This document shows, piece after piece, positions 10,731-22,100 of a stretch of DNA of 64,000 bases. The notes under the pieces are model-generated. The model was given only the letters and a program-made list of their open reading frames with translations. It ran no database searches and was not told where the DNA came from. Position 1 is the stretch's first letter, and every line of letters begins with the position of its first letter. The translations under genes and the position numbers were made by a program. The DNA is from Rhynchopus sp. YZ270_cl-10. Its lineage: Eukaryota > Euglenozoa > Diplonemea > Diplonemida > Diplonemidae. Where the stretch lies: NCBI GenBank assembly GCA_964035575.1, contig OZ037876.1, positions 1,054,001 to 1,118,000 on the forward strand. Reading direction: 5' to 3'.

Positions 10731-11406
10731 CTACATCCATTTTGAGGAAATCAGGAAAAGAAAAAAAATGGACTCAAACTCAGGGGTGTCGCTAATTTTG
10801 GGGAAATTTTTGAAAAATCTGAAATCGGGGTGCAATTTTTTTTTTTTACGTGGGGATTTTTTTTTCCATCACCAGGGGGCGAAAAAACAGTGTTTTGTGG
10901 CATTTCCGAGCCAATCCCAGGCTGTGGTGGGGGATATACAGAAAAATGGACAAACTTTTAGTGACTTAAATTTTCACAAAATATGAACCCATACTCTTAA
11001 ACATGGGTCATTTTCAGGTCTGAAAACCCAAATTCAGATGAAATTGTGGTGTTTTTGACACTACTGAGAACAGTAGGTAGCGCCGCAGGCGCACGGTACC
11101 CAAGTTTTGTCTTTTTCTTTTTCCCTTTTCTCTGCGTTCTTTTGATTGTGCGAGCCGATTGCTCTCCACGGTGGGGTCACATGTGTGCGCTAAAATGCGC
11201 TAAAGTACCCTTACTATGAAGTATGAGATTCTCTGGTTTTAGCAAGGAAACCCTTGCAAGCATGTTCCCAGATCACGAAAAAAGGGAGGTGTTTTTGGGC
11301 GTTTTTGTTGGCATCGTCCGTTGCGGTGCAATTGCAGAAAGTGATGGGGTTTTGGAAAAATGGACGAGTTTTCGGTATTTATAGGCTAGTTGACGTCACG
11401 GACATT

Positions 11407-11667
11407 TGGGTTTGGGAGGGTTTGAGAGGATTTGGGCAGATTTGGGGGGGTTTGAGAGGGTTAGTAAGGGTAGGGCAGGGTATGGCAGGGTTTGGCATGG
11501 TATGGCAGGGTATGGCAGGGTATGGCACGGTTTGGCACGGGTGTGGCAGGGTATGGCACGGTTTGGCACGGGTGTGGCAGGGTGTGGCACGGTTTGGCAC
11601 GGGTATGGCGCAGTGTGGCACGGGTATGGCACGGTATGGCAGGGTGTGGCACAGTGTGGCACGGGTA
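11407..11667 (+). repeat. decamer array, left (TATGGCAGGG type)
   Basis: Degenerate 10-bp units such as TATGGCAGGG, TTTGGCACGG and TATGGCACGG. The G-rich strand is plus. Units become more regular toward the CCCAGTA array. Mirrored by a second decamer array at 12482-12660. Confidence 0.85.
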
Positions 11668-11687
11668 GCCATTAGCCATTAGCCATT

Positions 11688-11991
11688 ACCCAGTACCCAG
11701 TACCCAGTACCCAGTACCCAGTACCCAGTACCCAGTACCCAGTACCCAGTACCCAGTACCCAGTACCCAGTACCCAGTACCCAGTACCCAGTACCCAGTA
11801 CCCAGTACCCAGTACCCAGTACCCAGTACCCAGTACCCAGTACCCAGTACCCAGTACCCAGTACCCAGTACCCAGTACCCAGTACCCAGTACCCAGTACC
11901 CAGTACCCAGTACCCAGTACCCAGTACCCAGTACCCAGTACCCAGTACCCAGTACCCAGTACCCAGTACCCAGTACCCAGTACCCAGTACC
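11688..11991 (+). repeat. CCCAGTA heptamer satellite, about 43 units
   Basis: Uninterrupted 7-bp tandem CCCAGTA. It is entered through three TAGCCAT units and leaves through CCGGGAGGGTATGGCA, the same junction that follows the short CCCAGTA pair at 12471-12480. Near-perfect homogeneity implies recent expansion. Confidence 0.95.
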
Positions 11992-12020
11992 GGGAGGGTA
12001 TGGCATGGTATGGCAGGGTT

Positions 12021-12456
12021 ATTAGCCATTAGCCATTAGCCATTAGCCATTAGCCATTAGCCATTAGCCATTAGCCATTAGCCATTAGCCATTAGCCATT
12101 AGCCATTAGCCATTAGCCATTAGCCATTAGCCATTAGCCATTAGCCATTAGCCATTAGCCATTAGCCATTAGCCATTAGCCATTAGCCATTAGCCATTAG
12201 CCATTAGCCATTAGCCATTAGCCATTAGCCATTAGCCATTAGCCATTAGCCATTAGCCATTAGCCATTAGCCATTAGCCATTAGCCATTAGCCATTAGCC
12301 ATTAGCCATTAGCCATTAGCCATTAGCCATTAGCCATTAGCCATTAGCCATTAGCCATTAGCCATTAGCCATTAGCCATTAGCCATTAGCCATTAGCCAT
12401 TAGCCATTAGCCATTAGCCATTAGCCATTAGCCATTAGCCATTAGCCATTAGCCAT
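12021..12456 (+). repeat. TTAGCCA heptamer satellite, about 62 units
   Basis: Perfect 7-bp tandem TTAGCCA, ending in two TTCGCCA variants. A different heptamer from the neighbouring CCCAGTA array but the same period, and a few TAGCCAT units also precede that array, so both derive from one mixed ancestral locus. Confidence 0.95.
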
Positions 12457-12481
12457 TCGCCATTCGCCAGTACCCAGTACC

Positions 12482-12800
12482 GGGAGGGTATGGCAGGGTA
12501 TGGCAGGGTTTGGCATGGTATGGCAGGGTATGGCACGGTATGGCAGGGTTTGGCACGGTATGGCAGGGTATGGCACGGTTTGGCACAGGTATGGCAGGGT
12601 ATGGCACGGTTTGGCACGGTATGGCACGGTATGGCAGGGTTTGGCACGGTATGGGACATGATTATCCCAAAAAAAAGGCAAACGTGCGGTATGGGAGGGT
12701 ACGGCAGGGTATGGTTGGGTATGGTAGGGTATGCGAGGGTTCGCGAGGGTTTTGGAGGGTTTGGGGGCATTTGAGGGCGGTATGGGGGGGTATGGGACAC
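12482..12800 (+). repeat. decamer array, right
   Basis: Degenerate 10-bp units TATGGCAGGG / TTTGGCACGG / TATGGCACGG to about 12660, then a more decayed G-rich continuation to about 12800. Same unit as the left array. Confidence 0.8.
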
Positions 12801-13811
12801 GATTTTCCAGAAAAATGGACAAATTTCCTAAACCGACCCGTGGCGTCAACTAGCCTAAAATTTAAGTTTTCACCATTTTTTTTATTCCTGTGCACTTTTC
12901 GAGACTGCCGATTCTCGTAAAGAAGGGTCATGTTCAAGTCTGAAAACACAGCTTCAGATGAAATTGTGGTGTTCTTGACTGAGAACGGTAGCGCCGCAGG
13001 CGCACGGTACCCAGCTTTTGTCTTTTTGTCCTTTCCTTTTTCTCTGCGTTCTTTTGATTGCGCGAGCCGATTGCTCTCCACGGTGGGGTCACATGTGTGC
13101 GCAAAAACACGCTATGGTACCTTTACTAAGGAAACCCTGGTTTGCAAAAAAAAAGGGTAAGGCAGGGTAAGGTAAATCTGGAAATCCCACCCAAAAAAAA
13201 AAAATCTTCGCGGGGTGAGGGCGGCACCTGGGGATTTTCCCTGACCCCCAAAAACCTCGTTTTTGGAACGTTCTGACACAACCGAGTTCACGGTGGCCTC
13301 TCACTTAAAAAAAGAACAAGTTGTTAACACATTAAACCCACCCTGTATTAGGTGCAATTTTTTTTTTTCCTACACAGATTTTACTAGGGGTGCAATTTTT
13401 TTTTTTGGTTTTGAAAAAGTCGGGACCCTGGACCCGAATTAGCGACACCCCTGCTCAAACTGAAAAAAAAAAAATATCTACGATCTTTGGTAAACCATGG
13501 TCGTAGCCTAGCAGCGATAAACTGACCCAAATATGGGATGCAAAGCAGGCCGTACGACCAACCCTTTTGAGGATAGTTTCTACCAAACAAGGTGAACTTC
13601 ATAAAGTGCAGACAGATTGAAAGGGGTTTGCAAAAGGTACAGTTTTTTCTCTTCTGGTTGCTTTACTTTCCTTTTTCTCCCACAACCAACTTTTTCACAC
13701 AACACCAAGGATATCTCTAAATCCGTCCCTTTTTGGCCAAATTCCGAAATCCCAATCCAAAAAATTCCCTGTTTTTTTAGTATAGTTTTTGGGCTGTTTT
13801 TTGACTTTTTT

Positions 13812-15398
13812 CATACATTGAAATCCCGGGGAGTCACGGGGAGTTTGGCAAAAAATCAAAAAAAACGAACTCCCCGTGAGTGTTTTTTTGGTTTAGAGAG
13901 TTTTCGAGAGTGTTTTTTTTTTTTTTACGGAGAGTTTTCGCGATTAATCGCGACAAAATTCGCGATTAATCCCCGGGAGTAAAATCGCAATTTTTTGTAG
14001 CATTTTACCCCAAACACAACCGTGCACACCTGGTGCTATCCGCATCTGACCTGTGCCTACCTGGGCACACGTTCAGTCTACGTACTCACATTACACCTAC
14101 CGATTGATTCACAAAATGCACCCACCACGACAGAGGGGTGATAAGCCTCGCGGCTTTAGGCGGCACAGTGGCGGCGGACATGAGCAAACGAGCCCACAGG
14201 TCGATCACAAATGCGACGGGTTAATTCCGCGCTTGGGAATTATCCACACCTGTTTAAGATATAATTACGCCTAAATTACTCTGGGCGCAAAATGGTACAC
14301 CATACCAGCAGGGAAGCATACCACCACATGTAAGCAGGGCTATTTTAGATATGGGATAAGGAACAAGAAAAGGGTGAAAACGGGTCCAGGGCTTCCCGCC
14401 GCAGGCGGAAATTTTTAGATGCCGTGCACTTTTCCAGGTGGTTTGAAGAGTGATCTGACCATATTGTCCCAGTATAGCAGTACACCCAATAAATCCATTG
14501 GAGAAGGAACATTGCACTTTTGACCACCACAGAATACATGTTGCCAGCCACACCACTAAAGTACAAAAACCCCCTCGGAACGTAGTGAGAGCTTGTGAAA
14601 AAATCTCTCCCGTTCATAGATGGCCCAGTTTTCGAGATTTTTTCATAAATTCGCGATTAATCGCAAATTTTTATTTTATACACGGGTCAGGAAAGATCTT
14701 TTTTTTTTTTTTTTTGTTTCGAGAAAAAAAATCCTCTTCTCCCGAAAAAAAAAAAAAAAAAAGATTTTTGGGAGAAAAAAAAAAAGAGAAAAGATTTGAA
14801 AATCCTGGAAAAATCCTGAAAAATCCTGGAAAAATCCATGAAATTTCATGAAAAATCTCGAGATCTTGAGAAATCTTTGAAAAAAAAAAAAAAAGATTTT
14901 CAAAATCTTTTTTTTTTTTTCCCCCAAAAAGATTTTTCAAAATCCCAAAAATCTTTTTTATCTTTTTTTTGAGAAAAAAAAGATTTTCAAGATCTTTTTC
15001 ATCTTTTTTTCTCTTTTTTTTCTTTTTTTTCCTTTTTTTTCCAGGATTTTTCAAAGATCTCAAAGATCTCGAGAGATCCTGAAAAAAAAAGACAAAAATC
15101 CTGAAAATCTTGATTTTTTTTTTTTTTCTCCCGAAAAAAGACAAAAAAAGACAAAAGATCTTTCCTGACCCGTGTTTTATAAATTGGAGAGTTTTCGAGA
15201 GTATTTTTTTTTAAATCGGGGAGTATTGGAGAGTTTTGGAGAGTTTTGGAGAGTTTTTTTTTTTTAAATTGGAGAGTTTTCGAGAGTTTTTCACAAATTC
15301 GCGATTAATCGCGAATTTTTTTTCTTTTTTTTTAATCGCTAAAACTCTCGAAAACACCAGCGGAGAGTCTCCGCGACTCCCGGGGATTTCAATGTATG
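13812..15398. mobile_element. T3, 1.6-kb TIR element hosting T4-short
   Basis: 24-bp inverted repeats (one or two mismatches) beginning CATACATTGAAATCCC at 13812-13835 and ending at 15398. Both sides abut T6 runs, so the target duplication cannot be read securely (TTTTTT or an internal TA). GCGATTAATCGC motifs lie near both ends. The central 14000-14600 is more GC-balanced but shows no recognisable frame. T4-short (14681-15174) is inserted in it. Confidence 0.65.
14681..15174. mobile_element. T4-short, foldback MITE with CACGGGTCAGG termini
   Basis: Perfect termini CACGGGTCAGGAAAGATC / GATCTTTCCTGACCCGTG, flanked by the 7-bp direct repeat TTTTATA (14674-14680, 15175-15181). The interior is A/T runs with many AAGATCTTTG-type palindromes. 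The same termini bound the 6.9-kb transposase-bearing element at 18266-25202, so this looks like an internally deleted relative. Confidence 0.8.
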
Positions 15399-15631
15399 TT
15401 TTTTGTGGGGGGGAAAAAAAAATTTCCCGATATGTCGTCAGGGCTCTCGCCGGGGGTCATTTGGGGTCCCGAGCTTTCCCCCCGTAAAAGCGGTCGCTGC
15501 GCGCGCTTCGCGCGCGCGACTCCCTGCCAGTGCAGGGAGGCGTGGCGCTTTCTCCCCCTGATGCACAAAAGGCAGGGGGGAGTGTGTTAGCCTTATCAGT
15601 AACCTCGGTACATTTATGAAAGAAACGGCAG
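15175..15631. other. right end of T3 and short GC-rich spacer
   Basis: Contains GAGAGTTTT direct repeats, GCGATTAATCGC motifs, the T3 right terminus, and a GC-rich GCGCGCTTCGCGCGCGC palindrome near 15495-15515. No gene seen. Confidence 0.4.
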
Positions 15632-15784
15632 TCATGGCACCCAAAGGTTCCTGGCGAAGCCATGGTACGCAACATTTGAGATCTCCTCCGTCTTCCAACC
15701 CTCATAATTGAATGCGATTGACACGTTCTCCTTCTTCTTGTGCACAACCTCAAATGTCTCTGATGCTGGACGTTTGCCTGCAAC
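15632..15784 (-). CDS. orphan terminal exon (tail NVAYHGFARNLWVP)
   Basis: On the minus strand a frame opens behind a possible acceptor (cgtcag ending 15784, or a few bases further in) and reads AGKRPASETFEVVHKKKENV, then a segment with FNYEGWKTEEISN, and stops after NVAYHGFARNLWVP at 15632. The composition is protein-like and unlike the surrounding DNA. No upstream exon or start could be found, so it is either the end of a gene with distant exons or a captured gene fragment. Two degraded copies of the last 10 to 14 codons lie inside T1, on the same strand. Family not recognised. Confidence 0.45.
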   Translation of the reverse strand, partial: VAGKRPASETFEVVHKKKENVSIAFNYEGWKTEEISNVAYHGFARNLWVP

Positions 15785-16380
15785 TGACGTGAACATCCGC
15801 ACCCACAACTACAGCAACCGCCTGCAGAGCCAATTTTTTCCTCAAAAATCCGGGACTTTTTTTTTTCCTTTTCCCCTTTTTTCGCTTTATTTGATCGCGT
15901 TGATCGATCGCATCCCACAGGCGAAACTCTCTGGGGGTGGGGTGGAGTAGAATGTACCTGAAATTGCTGTAGGGAAAAACAGGGAATTTTTTCCAGGGAA
16001 TTTTTTTATTTTTCCGAAATCCCAATCCCAATCCAGAATTAGAAAAATCCCTGCACAACACACAACAAAAAATAAAACTCCCTCTCCCTCTCCCTCGTTG
16101 GAAAACGAGAAAGCACCAGAACATCTCTTTTCCCCCCTTTTTCCACACTATTCCTCCCCCATTTTTTCCAAACATGTAAATGCTTCGTTTTTTCCCCATA
16201 ATATTTCGCTCCAAAAAGTCCTTCACCCTTTTTTTTTCCCCCCAACAAAACGACAAGTCAATGCCCTCTAATTTAAAAAAAAAAATTTTTGAAAATTTTG
16301 ACAACGTGTGGACACCACTGTGAACTCCACGCAACTTTTGGTTCCTCCTCTTCTCTTCTGACTATTTTCCCTTCTCTTCT
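15785..16380. other. AT-rich spacer, no gene seen
   Basis: Contains GAAATCCCAATCC motifs (about 16015) shared with 13744, and a small CAGGGAATTTTT...AAAAATCCCTG inverted pair (about 15972-16055) that may be a tiny hAT-like remnant. No exon is recognised. Confidence 0.4.
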
Positions 16381-17307
16381 CTAAGACGATGGGGTTTCAT
16401 TTGGCTCATCAAAGATATCATCGATAACTTGGCTGACAATTGAGACTGGAGGGTCCCAGGTTGAGGTGACATCTTCCTCGAGTCTTGGGAGGGCCGTTTT
16501 TGGCGATGCCACTGGTTCATTGTATGGGGGAAACTCTGGCACCGAGGCGGGAGTCGACATCTGCGACGCATCGCTTGGGAGGTACTGGGAGTGCATGGTG
16601 TACGCACCACCTCCACCTCCACCACTCCCCCTGCTCGGCGTCCCACCCCCAAGACCATGCACAACAGGTTCGGTCTCGGCAAGCATACTGTTCCAGCTTA
16701 CCCTCTGCGCCAAAGAAGACCTTTCCTCCTCCATCAACGGCGTCGGCGGGTTGTTTGATCCCATACTGCTCGAGAGTGCCGGGCTGGAATAGCCTCTGTT
16801 GTGCGACGTCAACTTCTGCATGACAATCCCGCTTAGCTGTGGGTATGCGCGGACAACGTCCATTAGGGTTGTTGCAACAGAGCTGGAGGGGCTTTGGTTG
16901 ATCATAAAGCCAAGCCGTTCCAAGCTTTGTGAAGGAGGGGGTAGCAGAAACTGCGCAACAGCTGCGGCGGGGAACCAATAACTTCCTTTGTCAAAGCAGA
17001 TTTTGACGGCGCCAGCGGAATGCACTTCTGCAACAAGCCCTTCACAGCCGAGGTACCGTGCATAATCGGCAGTAAACTTCCAGGCAGACCCCATGATGTT
17101 CTTTGCGTCAGCATTCGCAAACGCCTGGGAAGCGGTACGAGACTCTGCCATCACCGTTGCACGCACAGTGTTCTGCGGAGCGGCCGCCACCGCAGCCAAC
17201 ACAGCATTCGGCCGTGCCCTCCCAGTCGGGCTGCTTGGACCCTTCGTTGGCGTCGAACAGCTGTCCGAAAACGTTATCGCCGACGCAGACATAGTTGGGG
17301 TAGCCAT
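16381..17307 (-). CDS. Gly/Ser-rich protein with a small beta-barrel-like domain, unknown function
   Basis: 308 residues from MATPTMSASA, chosen because the upstream frame is a low-complexity leader. Residues about 70-110 (WKFTADYARYLGCEGLVAEV and VKICFDKGSYWFPAAAV) resemble small SH3-like or Mind-bomb-type repeats that end in WF/WW, but this is weak. The middle region LPPPSQSLERLGFMINQ to YPQLSGIVMQKL is predicted helical. The C-terminal half is low-complexity Ser/Pro with a GSGGGGGGA run, then an acidic end with IVSQVIDDIFDEP. No enzyme motif is visible. Confidence 0.75.
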   Translation of the reverse strand: MATPTMSASAITFSDSCSTPTKGPSSPTGRARPNAVLAAVAAAPQNTVRATVMAESRTASQAFANADAKNIMGSAWKFTADYARYLGCEGLVAEVHSAGAVKICFDKGSYWFPAAAVAQFLLPPPSQSLERLGFMINQSPSSSVATTLMDVVRAYPQLSGIVMQKLTSHNRGYSSPALSSSMGSNNPPTPLMEEERSSLAQRVSWNSMLAETEPVVHGLGGGTPSRGSGGGGGGAYTMHSQYLPSDASQMSTPASVPEFPPYNEPVASPKTALPRLEEDVTSTWDPPVSIVSQVIDDIFDEPNETPSS

Positions 17308-17459
17308 GAAGAGGAGAGAGAGAGAGGAGAAAGGGGAGGGGGGGGCTGGGGGAGTAAGAAATATACTGTGTGGGTTGTGAAGTAGAGTTATGGGGGGAAA
17401 ATGTCTTTGTACCGGGTGTAGATAATCGTTTAAAAAAAAAACATTGCCCACGGGGACGA

Positions 17460-18128
17460 GGGGCTCATAAAGCCCAGACACATTGTATTTTTTGACAAAC
17501 AGATTGACAGAGAACTGGTAGGGAAAATGAAGCGAATGCAGAGGCCATTATAGTACTGGGTATTAGTCTTGAGGCAGACCTCGTAGGTGATTGGGTTGGA
17601 CCGAGGGAAAATATTATTAGGTTTGCTGGTAGGATAGGCGGTGACAGCACAGCAGACGTGGGCCTCCGCTGCCCCAGAGAGCGGTGAATGAGTTCAAAGA
17701 AATCTGCAGGGATCAAGAGGAAGGTAAAGGAAAAGGAAATCATCAAGGTGAACACCGGGATGCAAAGCTACGGGACAGAGTTCCCCCACATCGCTCAGAA
17801 TCTCAAGAAGCTTAGTGTCTCTTACTGACGCAACAAAACCACTCCGTTCACGGGAGGGCCTGCTCATCGTATACCACAAAGACTCAACGACAAGAGTTAC
17901 ATCCACTTTTTTTTGCCCAATACCTCAAACAAACAATGCCTGGAAAGCATGGTGGAAAGATCGATCTCAGGGCCAACTACCCAGAAGAAGCGGTCAAAGC
18001 CTATCCTGTTCAGAAGATTAAGGCGAAGAGAAGTAAGCATCGCACCAAGCGATCCATCTCAAGAATTTTTGGTCTTGATTTTGACGGGCAAATCGGACCG
18101 AGGCGCCATTTTCCCCACTCACGCATGA
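17460..18128 (+). pseudogene. decayed plus-strand coding remnant, left of the nested element
   Basis: Coding-like stretches in different plus frames: RHIVFFDKQIDRELVGKM, then AEAIIVLGISLEADLVGDWV with IIRFAGRIGGD, an in-frame TGA, then KRKVKEKEIIKVNTGMQSYG, and finally EVSIAPSDPSQEFLVLILTG. Frame changes and stops make an intact gene unlikely. The only plus-strand coding signal of the window besides its possible continuation at 25940-26340 across the nested element. Family not recognised. Confidence 0.35.
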
Positions 18129-18454
18129 GCTCGGCATTCCCTGTACTCCCAACTCAATCGTCATACGCCCCGTCCACCATATGGCCCTGGCGAGTGAACA
18201 CCTGGACATGGATATGGGTCGATTTCAAAACCCCCCCCCCCCAAAAGTTCTTTTTTGTCTTTTTCCACGGGTTAGGAAAGATCTTTTTTTTTTTTTTTTT
18301 TTTCGAGAAAAAAAATCCTCTTCTCCCAAAAAAAAAAAAAAAAAAAAGATAAAAAAAAAAAAAAAAAGATAAAAAAGATTTTGAAAAACCCTAAAAATCC
18401 TGAAAAATCCCAGGAAATTTTTTAAAAGATCTCAAAGATCTTTGAGATCTTAGG

Positions 18455-18489
<35 letters not shown>

Positions 18490-19113
18490 ACCCCCCCTGT
18501 ATAATTTTTTTTCCACAACTACTCAAAACATGAAATCTGTTGCTTCATTGGACTCATCGGGCATTTTTGTGATCTGGACATGGGGGTCAGACTCCACTTT
18601 CGAGCAACTAAAATAGCGTCAAAAAAATTGGAGTCTAAATTTGGAGGGTCTATTTTCAGCAGAAATTTTCGGCAGAAATTTGCCCTCAGAGGCAACCCCA
18701 GAGAAAATATCCAAAAAAGAAATGGACTTGTACGGACGATCGGAGGAACTCCGTGCTCGGCCCTGAGCAGACGGACAAGAGGACAGCCGTGCGGCAGCAC
18801 AAAGAGAGTTATGGTGATTGGGAGTTAAAAAAAGGAGGGGTAGTTTCTTTTTAATGAATTGTTGCTTTTTGTTTATCGGTGTCTGGTGGGGGTGGGTGGG
18901 TGGGGGTGGGGCAGAGAAGATTAACATCACATTCTTCAAGAACAAGACTGATCTACACATCACTCGTCTTTCTGATACCACACTACTCAACACACATAAC
19001 ATCAGTTTGTGCGGAGTTCATAAAATGCCACTCGTTGATGAGAGTTTCAATGGGGGAAATGATGAGGGAGGGTGGGGGGGGGGGGGGGGGTGGAAGAGAG
19101 AGATGATCAGCTC

Positions 19114-22100
19114 TCAGCAGTCATTTTCTGCAGCATACACCGTCGCATCATCGGGACTGTGACCCTGGTACATCTCCTCAAACGCCTGAAGGGCGCGTGC
19201 GTCACTCAGGTCCTCACCGCCGGCAGTGATGTCCAGGGTCTGGAGAGACTCCAGCAGAGTCGTGATGGTGCACTCACCACATGCTTCCGCAATATCTTCT
19301 TCCTGTATCATGGAGGGGAACCCACTCCGGAGCGACGGACAAGAAGTGTACCTTCTATTCACATCTTGATTCGTGCTCAGGGTAAACACTTTTTGTTGAG
19401 TAGAAGCAGAAGGTCCGCCGCGGTTCGCAGGAAGCGCACGATTTCCTACACTCATCGCGCTATCGGGTTGAGTAGATGCGGGGGTAACACTCAGGAGATC
19501 CAGTGCCAGCTCTGCGAACTCCTTGTTCGGGTGCAGTCGGTAAAACTGCTCAGTCGCGATATCCGGGGAGGACTTCAGTGCTCTTGCCACATACTCCTCC
19601 CACATGCTGTCTGTCACCTCGTCAAACAGAGGTACAGAGGCCTTCATGGAGACGAGACCGACACCTCTGCCCAATCTCGTCAGGATGCGACAGCCGCAAG
19701 GAGTCAGCATTCGCAGTGCAAGGTAAAAGTACCTACCCACGTCCGGCGTTTCTTCCCACAGGCGCACGAGTTCGTCTTTGATGACGGCTGCAATTTGCCG
19801 TTCATCCTCCGCGAGAGAATCATCCGCAGCCATGTCACGGTACACCTGCAACAAGTTCGTCATGTCACCATACACGGTCGACGCGAACAAGTTGCCTTCG
19901 CGGTCTTTCATCCCTGGCACCTGTGCATTGCTGTATTTTTCCAAAATGTCGAGAAGGGGCTTCGTCAGACAGCGAATCCTGTTCAGCTGCGAGTGAACGG
20001 CGTCGAAACCGTTCTCGGAGAGTAACTTCGCCAACGTGAGCAGAGAGCCCTTCACATTTGTCCCCGACTGCTTCACTTCGCTCGCAGTAAAAACAAAAAG
20101 GGCTTTAACCCTTTCCGAAAAGTGTTCATAGACGAGGAGATGCGAAATAAAACGCGTGTCTTGTAGGCATGGTGCCCTCACGTCCGGCACATGTTCCCCT
20201 TGCTGTGCCACCGCCTGCTCAACTATCACATCTAAAGCCAAAAAGAGTTCTTCTAACGTTTCGGCGGCGCTGAGGATAATGATCTGGGAGGAGTGCACAA
20301 GTTCCCCAAACATTTGTTTGTACATCCCCAGAAGTTCACGGCGCTCAGCTGGTGTTGCACTTGTCATGTCGACCTTGCTGGCTTTGACCTTCTCACAGAG
20401 GGTGGCCGTTCTCGCGTCATGCTGCGTTTTTTCTTGAACTGCTAGCCATCTCGACTGACGTGTGGAAGTCGCTAACACATAGTTGAGAGAGAACGCAAGT
20501 TTGTAAACCATATTCGACGCGGATTTGAGGTGCTTCTGGAGGGCTGTGACAACGTTGGACAGAGCATGCGGGAGACAGCTGAGAAATCGAATATTCCATT
20601 CAAACGCCAAATCTCTACTTGCACCTCCATCACCCCCCCCTCTGTCACTGCGCAGAAGGAACGGTGTCCCCAAGCCGAGCTTTGTCAGTATAGTATCAAT
20701 CTCGACCTTCAGGCTTGCCGCATCCCAGGTAGTACCTTTCTCCTTCAGAACGGGGGGTAAACAGTAGCTTTTAGTACGATTCTGCACAATGTTCACCAGG
20801 GAGTGCAGCCCCTGGTTCGACTTGCCGCAGTCGTGGATCAACACAAATCGAAAATTACCCATGCCTCGCTTTATCCCTTCCACGTGTGCACTGAAAATTT
20901 TTTCCCCGTACTGACGCCATCCCTCTTGTACGTCTACACCCTTTTCGGGAATGACGCACCCGGCAAGCATTTGGGTGAAGCGAGTGACTGAACGGAAAGG
21001 GATGCCGAGCATAGCAGCTGCTTCTGTGGCCTGTAGAACAAAAGTGTCGCGTGTGTTATGCAGACATTTCATAACATCCTGATTCCGCGATCTGTTGTGC
21101 TTTTTCTTCTTCTTCGACTCGTTGTGCGAGGGTGTGTCACAGTGCTTTTTGACATCCCCTCTTGACGCTGTGGTTGGAAAGCAAATGTTACATGAGCGAC
21201 ACACTAGGAGCAGCTGTGTCATCGCGTATTCCCTTCCCCTCGGCAACCTGTACCCCACGCAGTCCTTCCGCATCTGCAAGGAGAGCCCCCAACCCTCCAT
21301 CTTGGCCCATGACTGCATGGCGTCAGAGAGTGTGATCAGGGGAAACGTCGCCATCACACCGTTGCTCTCTGTCTCCAGGGAAGACACCAGATCTCTGACG
21401 GCGGACGTGCTCAGCGTCTGCTGTGTCTGCTGTTGTGTCGGCTGCTGTGTCTGCTGCTGTGTCTGCTGCTGTGTCTGCTGCTGTGTCTGTGTCGGCTGCT
21501 GTGTCTGAAAATGCAGCATTGTATGCAGCTGTGGCGGCAGGGGGAGTGTTGTAGCTGGCTGCATCATATCATACTTGGCCATCTCTATTGAGAGAGCTTT
21601 GGCTTTGGGGATCTTTTTATTAGTTTGTTGTGAAACCGTATAAAGACCCCTGCTTATTGCCAGCTCTACACATTCGCTGTAACTCATTTTGGGGCGGTAG
21701 TAGCGGGCACTCAGCACCTCCCGTCGCGTCACCACAGCCGGATCTTCTTCTTCAGGCGTTTCATCAGTCGCTTCGGCAGGCGTTTCATCAGTCGCTTCGG
21801 CAGGAGTTTCGGCAGGAGTTTCGGCAGGAGGGTCGGCAGACGCGTCAGGAGTCTCACCAGGAGTCTCATCAGCGTCGATGACCGTGGGAGGGGGTGGGGC
21901 GGCGGCTGCAGGCGATGTAATGGGGGAAGCTGGCCTCCTCCTCGACCCCCCCCTCGCCCTGCTGGCCGACCTCCCGGAGCTGCACTCCCTTGAACGTTTG
22001 CGCTTGCGTTCATTAATGTTGGGAGAGCGGTTGAGACTCCACCCCTCCTGGAAAGCGGGTGACGGCGGGGACCTGTCATTCGGGGGGGGGTTCCATTCTC

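Larger units (their letters stand above)
10781..13453. mobile_element. T2, 2.7-kb non-autonomous hAT-like element carrying satellites
   Basis: Ends in inverted repeats CAGGGGTGTCGCTAATT at 10781-10797 and its complement ending at 13453. It is flanked by the perfect 8-bp direct repeat CTCAAACT (10773-10780 and 13454-13461), the hAT hallmark. Inside, a ~220-bp segment is directly repeated (about 10998-11215 and 12924-13140); a part of it with GCGCCGCAGGCGCACGGTAC also occurs in T6 near 37240. Between them lies a satellite block bounded by 20-bp inverted repeats at 11382-11401 and 12838-12857 (one mismatch). No transposase frame. Confidence 0.82.

Noticed and set aside
11679-12029. 106-116-codon frames of repeated VLGTGYW
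   Set aside because: Translation of the CCCAGTA heptamer array; no start, flanking domain or exon signals.
12021-12456. TTAGCCA as a telomere repeat
   Set aside because: Internal, inside a TIR element, and next to a second unrelated heptamer; not G-run-bearing in the way telomere repeats are.
10998-13140. Direct repeats considered as LTRs of a retroelement
   Set aside because: They lie inside an element with hAT-type termini and an 8-bp duplication, no retroelement protein is present between them, and a third partial copy is inside another hAT-like element.
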